A DNA stretch of 64,000 bases from Meandrina meandrites (Eukaryota; Cnidaria; Anthozoa; Scleractinia; Meandrinidae), in the NCBI GenBank assembly GCA_963693305.1, contig OY855913.1:14253522-14317521 (forward strand), in the 5' to 3' direction. Of this stretch, positions 60,345 to 64,000 are shown piece by piece. The translations under genes and the position numbers were made by a program. Each line of letters opens with the position of its first letter. Position 1 is the stretch's first letter. The notes beneath the pieces were generated by a model. The model was not told the origin of the DNA and searched no databases. It saw only the letters and a program-made list of their open reading frames with translations.

Positions 60345-60868
60345 TAAATCCCGTGCAAAGCAAGAACCGCGCTCGGCCCATGGCCGCGCGGTTAAAAAAA
60401 AAAAAATAATAATAATAATAAATCCCGTGTAAAGCAAGAACCGCGCTCGGCCCATGGCCGCGCGGTTAATAAATCCCGTGTAAAGCAAGAACCGCGCTCG
60501 GCCCATGGCCGCGCGGTTAATAATAAATCCCGTGTAAAACAAGAACCGCGCTCGGCCCATGGCCGCGCGGTTAATAATAAATCCCGTGTAAAGCAAGAAC
60601 CGCGCTCGGCCCATGGCCGCGCGGTTAAAAAAATAAATCCCGTGTAAAGCAAGAACCGCGCTCGGCCCATGGCCGCGCGGTTAATAATAAATCCCGTGTA
60701 AAGCAAGAACCGCGCTCGGCCCATGGCCGCGCGGTTAAAAATAATAATAAAAATAATAAATCCCGTGCAAAGCAAGAACCGCGCTCGGCCCATGGCCGCG
60801 CGGTTAAAAAACGACGAAAAATAAATCCGGTGTAGAGCAAGAACCGCGCTCGGCCCATGGCCGCGCGG
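60345..60868 (-). repeat. Nine tandem copies of the element's right terminus
   Basis: AAATCCCGTGTAAAGCAAGA and the following GC-rich near-palindrome repeat nine times, separated by TTAA plus short A/T spacers of varying length. Each is a copy of the right TIR; the left end has the single inverted counterpart at 53874. Confidence 0.93.
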
Positions 60869-60872
60869 TTAA

Positions 60873-63800
60873 ACAGCATTACGTTCTTGTCAAAGAATGC
60901 GCTGACGTTGTAACTTTCACTTTCACAAGGCATTGAGTAACATCCGCCAGACTTCAAGTCACGCCATTTTTAAAAGCTATTAAGAGCACATGTTCACAAG
61001 AATCAAACAATATCGAAAATTTTTGGCAAGTGCCGAAAAATGGATTTCGCTTATATTCTTACCACAGGTAGGTCTTTGTGAGAAACAAACACCAGCATAC
61101 TTAGTTTGGCTGAATATCGATTTGTTTTCGAGAAAATCGATAATCCTTGAAAACCGCCATATTGCCACTTTCGGAGCTCAAAATTTATGCCGAGTTTCGT
61201 AGCTTCGCGTGAAAAAATAAAGCACTCTGGAAGGAAAATACCGGCCAAATGTTGTAGAATGACATCAAATAAGTACGTGGAAAGCAATTTTAGTCCTTCG
61301 TGTCCTTTTATTTACAAAATATAATTAAATTTATTTGACAACCTTTTAATAGGGTTCAAAATTGGTCAAACTTATCGCCTAATTTAAGTATGTGCGAAGC
61401 GAAATAATTGGTCAAAAATTCGGTATTTGCAAGTCAAAGGACTGTTCTTTACGACTTTAGAAGGATTAGCTGGGGAAATGATTTCGTGCGATGTTTTCGA
61501 ATTTCGAAGTTGCCTAAAATTCGTCAATTAGTAATCGTGGAGATACCGCCGTTTATGTAAACATTTCAAGCAAAGGTTGAGTTCTTCCCGACGCGAACTT
61601 AACTGTGTCTAATAAAAACGTAGGCATGCTTACCTTGATGTTGCTGAAGCATTTTAAGCGTTGTATTCTTCATTCACGATAAAACCCAAGCCCGCGGTGA
61701 AGTTAGTTAAACGATTTTCCTGACGCCATGTGTCATTAATTTCCTCGTCTTGAAGTGACATCTCTTTTTCATTCGTTCTTGAAAATTAAACACTCCAGTC
61801 TCAAGTGATCAGCCATGCATAGTATTTTTGCTTTAAATCAGCTTCGAACTGAGTAGCAGAGGCAGATAAACCGATTCAGTGGCAAACCGTCATTTCAAAA
61901 ACCGCCATTTGTCCCGAGGCAGCTAATTTATTCACAAGGTCAATTTCACCTGAAATTGACAACCACTGCCGTGACAAAGTAAGAAGCAAGTACCGTACCT
62001 TTTTGGTATCTGGTTAAGGTATTTTTTTTGTTGTTATTTAAATTTGAGCTTACAATGACACACAGCTGGACTGAGCAGATAAAGAAATTTCAATCAGTTC
62101 AAATAAACCACCGTTTGCAAAAGTTGCTAAATGGTTGCGTGTAAACGCCTTTTATTTCCGGGCCGGAAGTTCTTCTGTTGAGTTGCTTCGCTTTTCCTCA
62201 CTTTTAAAATTCATATCATGGCACTTCCTTTAAGTTGAAACGCAGAAAGAGATAAAATAAAAGTCTTATTGTTGCCGTTAGATCGGCCGTCCGTCAATAC
62301 TCAAGGATCATCCGGTAGAATCCAGCCTGAATAAGATCGAATTTGGGGAAGGGGGGGGGGGGGGGGGTGGTTAGCGGTGGAGAAGGTGTCCCCGCCTGAG
62401 CTGCGGTGTGCGGTAGTTGCCTCGCCTCCTGACTTACGAAAATAGTATTGCGTTGACATAACGTTTAGACAACAATTACCTAAAAAGAGTGCATTAGTCA
62501 CGGCAAGTTTCATTTCACATTTCATAGCACGTTGATTTGTTCTTGGCTGTCAGCAAAACAAATACCCATAGTGGTCATAATCACCCGCTGTAAAACGGAT
62601 TTAAGTGAGTCAACTATTCTATATTATATTTCACCCAGAGAATCGGGAAACATGAACATTGAATGTCATTAAATACCCCCACTCGCTGGACGTGTGGTGA
62701 CGCCAGCTCATGTGCAAATAAATACCATTCTATATTCACACGACGTTTCAAAAAACGCAACGACGTTTTACTCTAGAATACCTCAACTTGGTATTTTTAC
62801 CGTGCTACTAGCATTATATTACACACCTTTGCCAGAGTAGCTAGTAAAACAGTAGTGTTTCTTTTGGTATCACAGGAAATAATGATCTGGGCTATAGCTG
62901 TTCCGATCAGGTGGGCCGGCATATTAAATAGGTTTTGCTTACTTCACGACTGAAATAGTCATTAGCATAAATACAAAAACTCGACAACAAAATGCTATCA
63001 TTTATAACCAAACGCGTTTTGGTTCCTTGGCATTGCTCATTACATAGATAGACGTCTTTTGTGCTAATTCTTGCACTGATTTCACTAAGGTCAATCACCA
63101 GCCAAATAATTTATTATACTCCTAAAAATTGCCGGGTATAAAAGACTGCTTGGGAATCTGATTCCAATCCCGTACGGTGGGGGGGTTGAAAAGATAAAAA
63201 ATTTACACAAAACAATCAAAAGACTATGACCGGCCGATTACACGGACGACTACCTTCCTTGCCAGGATTATAGGAGAAAGCCGCAACAGTTTGGCACTAT
63301 AGTAAGAAGTTCTAATCTTTAGGATTGGTTAATCGTTTTCAAATAATTCATCATAATTCATCATTCTTTCGATTTCTTGTCCACCCATCCACCCTGCATG
63401 TTATTTCAATATTTGTGTTTTTAAAACTGTCTGAACGCACACACTCATTTCTGAACATTTCAGAATTTTTTTAGAATGAAAATTACTTTCCAAAGAGCTA
63501 ATATTAAAGGCAAATATTAATAATTAAGAATTATTATTTAATTAATCCTGCTATTTTGACATATCACTTTTATGTAATTTATGCATATGCACATATTTTG
63601 TATTTATTGTGGCTTTTATTTATAGTTCATGTGATGTCTTACAAGATTTTATCAACTTAATAAATGTAGATGAAATGCATCCCACCTCAGAAATGATGTC
63701 AAAATGCAGGAAATGGCACTTGAGAGAACCTAAATTTGCAAAATTTTCTGGGAGGGCAAGCACGAAGACCCCCCAGAGGCTCGTTGCTTCGGAACTCGTG

Positions 63801-64000
63801 CAAGCGCCTCCGGCGCTAAAATACCTCCCAAAACATAAAAGAACCCCCCTCAACAGAATCCACCCTAAGGGCCTGAATTTACCTCATTTATTTCCTTTGC
63901 ACTGACTACATCTGACTACAAAATTCTCTTGTCAGTATCTTGTAGCTGAATTAATGGTTGCTTTCGCTTGCCTGAAAGAGTGAGCACATCCATTTCCAGT
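60873..64000. other. No gene recognised; G17 run and repeat fragments
   Basis: 60878-60935 resembles part of the satellite unit in inverted orientation. 62351-62367 is G17. 63740-63850 has GC-rich CCCCCCAGAGG / GCGCCTCCGGCGC sequence similar to the end of the element at 43380-43440. ORFs of up to 98 codons (63609-63905) have no recognised domain. Confidence 0.4.

Larger units (their letters stand above)
53874..60868. mobile_element. 7.0 kb TTAA-flanked element with internal satellite array
   Basis: TIRs of about 60 bp (53874-53933 and 60809-60868) start CCGCGCGGCCATGGGCCG and end in ATTTTTCGTCGTTT. TTAA is on both sides (53870-53873, 60869-60872). Inside are nine ~690-bp tandem units and, at the right, nine copies of a terminus-like 50-70 bp repeat. 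No transposase. TTAA suggests mobilisation by piggyBac or Kolobok enzymes; inference. Confidence 0.8.

Noticed and set aside
60345..60868. Regular repeats with short spacers resembling a CRISPR array
   Set aside because: Spacers are only simple A/T strings, the repeat equals a transposon end, and the DNA is eukaryotic.
60267..60957. Minus-strand ORFs of 110-133 codons with a repeating MGRARFLLYTGF peptide
   Set aside because: They are translations of the terminal 50-70 bp repeats in all frames; nothing outside the repeat supports a protein.

Overview
The window is AT-rich, intron-containing animal DNA with very few genes and a dense, layered load of transposable elements. The exon structure, the LACTB-type and TauD/TfdA-type genes, the tRNA-headed SINEs and the many hairpin-forming TIR elements suggest a cnidarian, most likely an anthozoan such as a stony coral. 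That assignment is inference; no search was run.

Host genes. Positions 23253-30530 (+) hold the last four exons of a LACTB-like serine beta-lactamase-related protein. It converges on a complete four-exon gene at 32646-36793 (-) for a 412-residue TauD/TfdA-family Fe(II)/2-oxoglutarate dioxygenase. Three phase-compatible candidate exons at 414-13538 (+) may be the 3' end of another gene.

Region by region. 1-14 kb: a foldback element (1394-12165) with long inverted arms. It contains a 2.1 kb TIR element, which holds a 0.47 kb TIR element. It also contains a complete Gypsy LTR retrotransposon (4760-9864) with near-identical 126-bp LTRs, a 5-bp target duplication, a tRNA-Leu-type primer site and one in-frame stop. 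15-22 kb: a second foldback carrying a small MITE with an exact 8-bp duplication, two GIY-YIG retroelement remnants, a mariner-type element, an AT-rich TIR element containing a hammerhead ribozyme, and a Merlin element. 23-31 kb: LACTB exons with TTAA-type, SINE and copia insertions in the introns. 32-37 kb: the dioxygenase gene. 38-40.5 kb: a decayed LINE. 41.6-44.7 kb: a nest of five TIR elements, four with recognisable target duplications. 45-47 kb: a MITE and a tRNA-derived SINE. 47.5-53.7 kb: a 5.3 kb TTAA foldback directly abutting a second copy. 53.9-60.9 kb: a 7 kb TTAA-flanked element with 60-bp TIRs, holding nine ~690-bp tandem units and nine copies of its own terminus. 61-64 kb: no gene recognised.

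The most notable structures are the hammerhead ribozyme (about 21190-21285, -), the 7 kb satellite-bearing element with a conserved RFX-type palindrome in each unit, and the nests whose insertion order can be read from target duplications.
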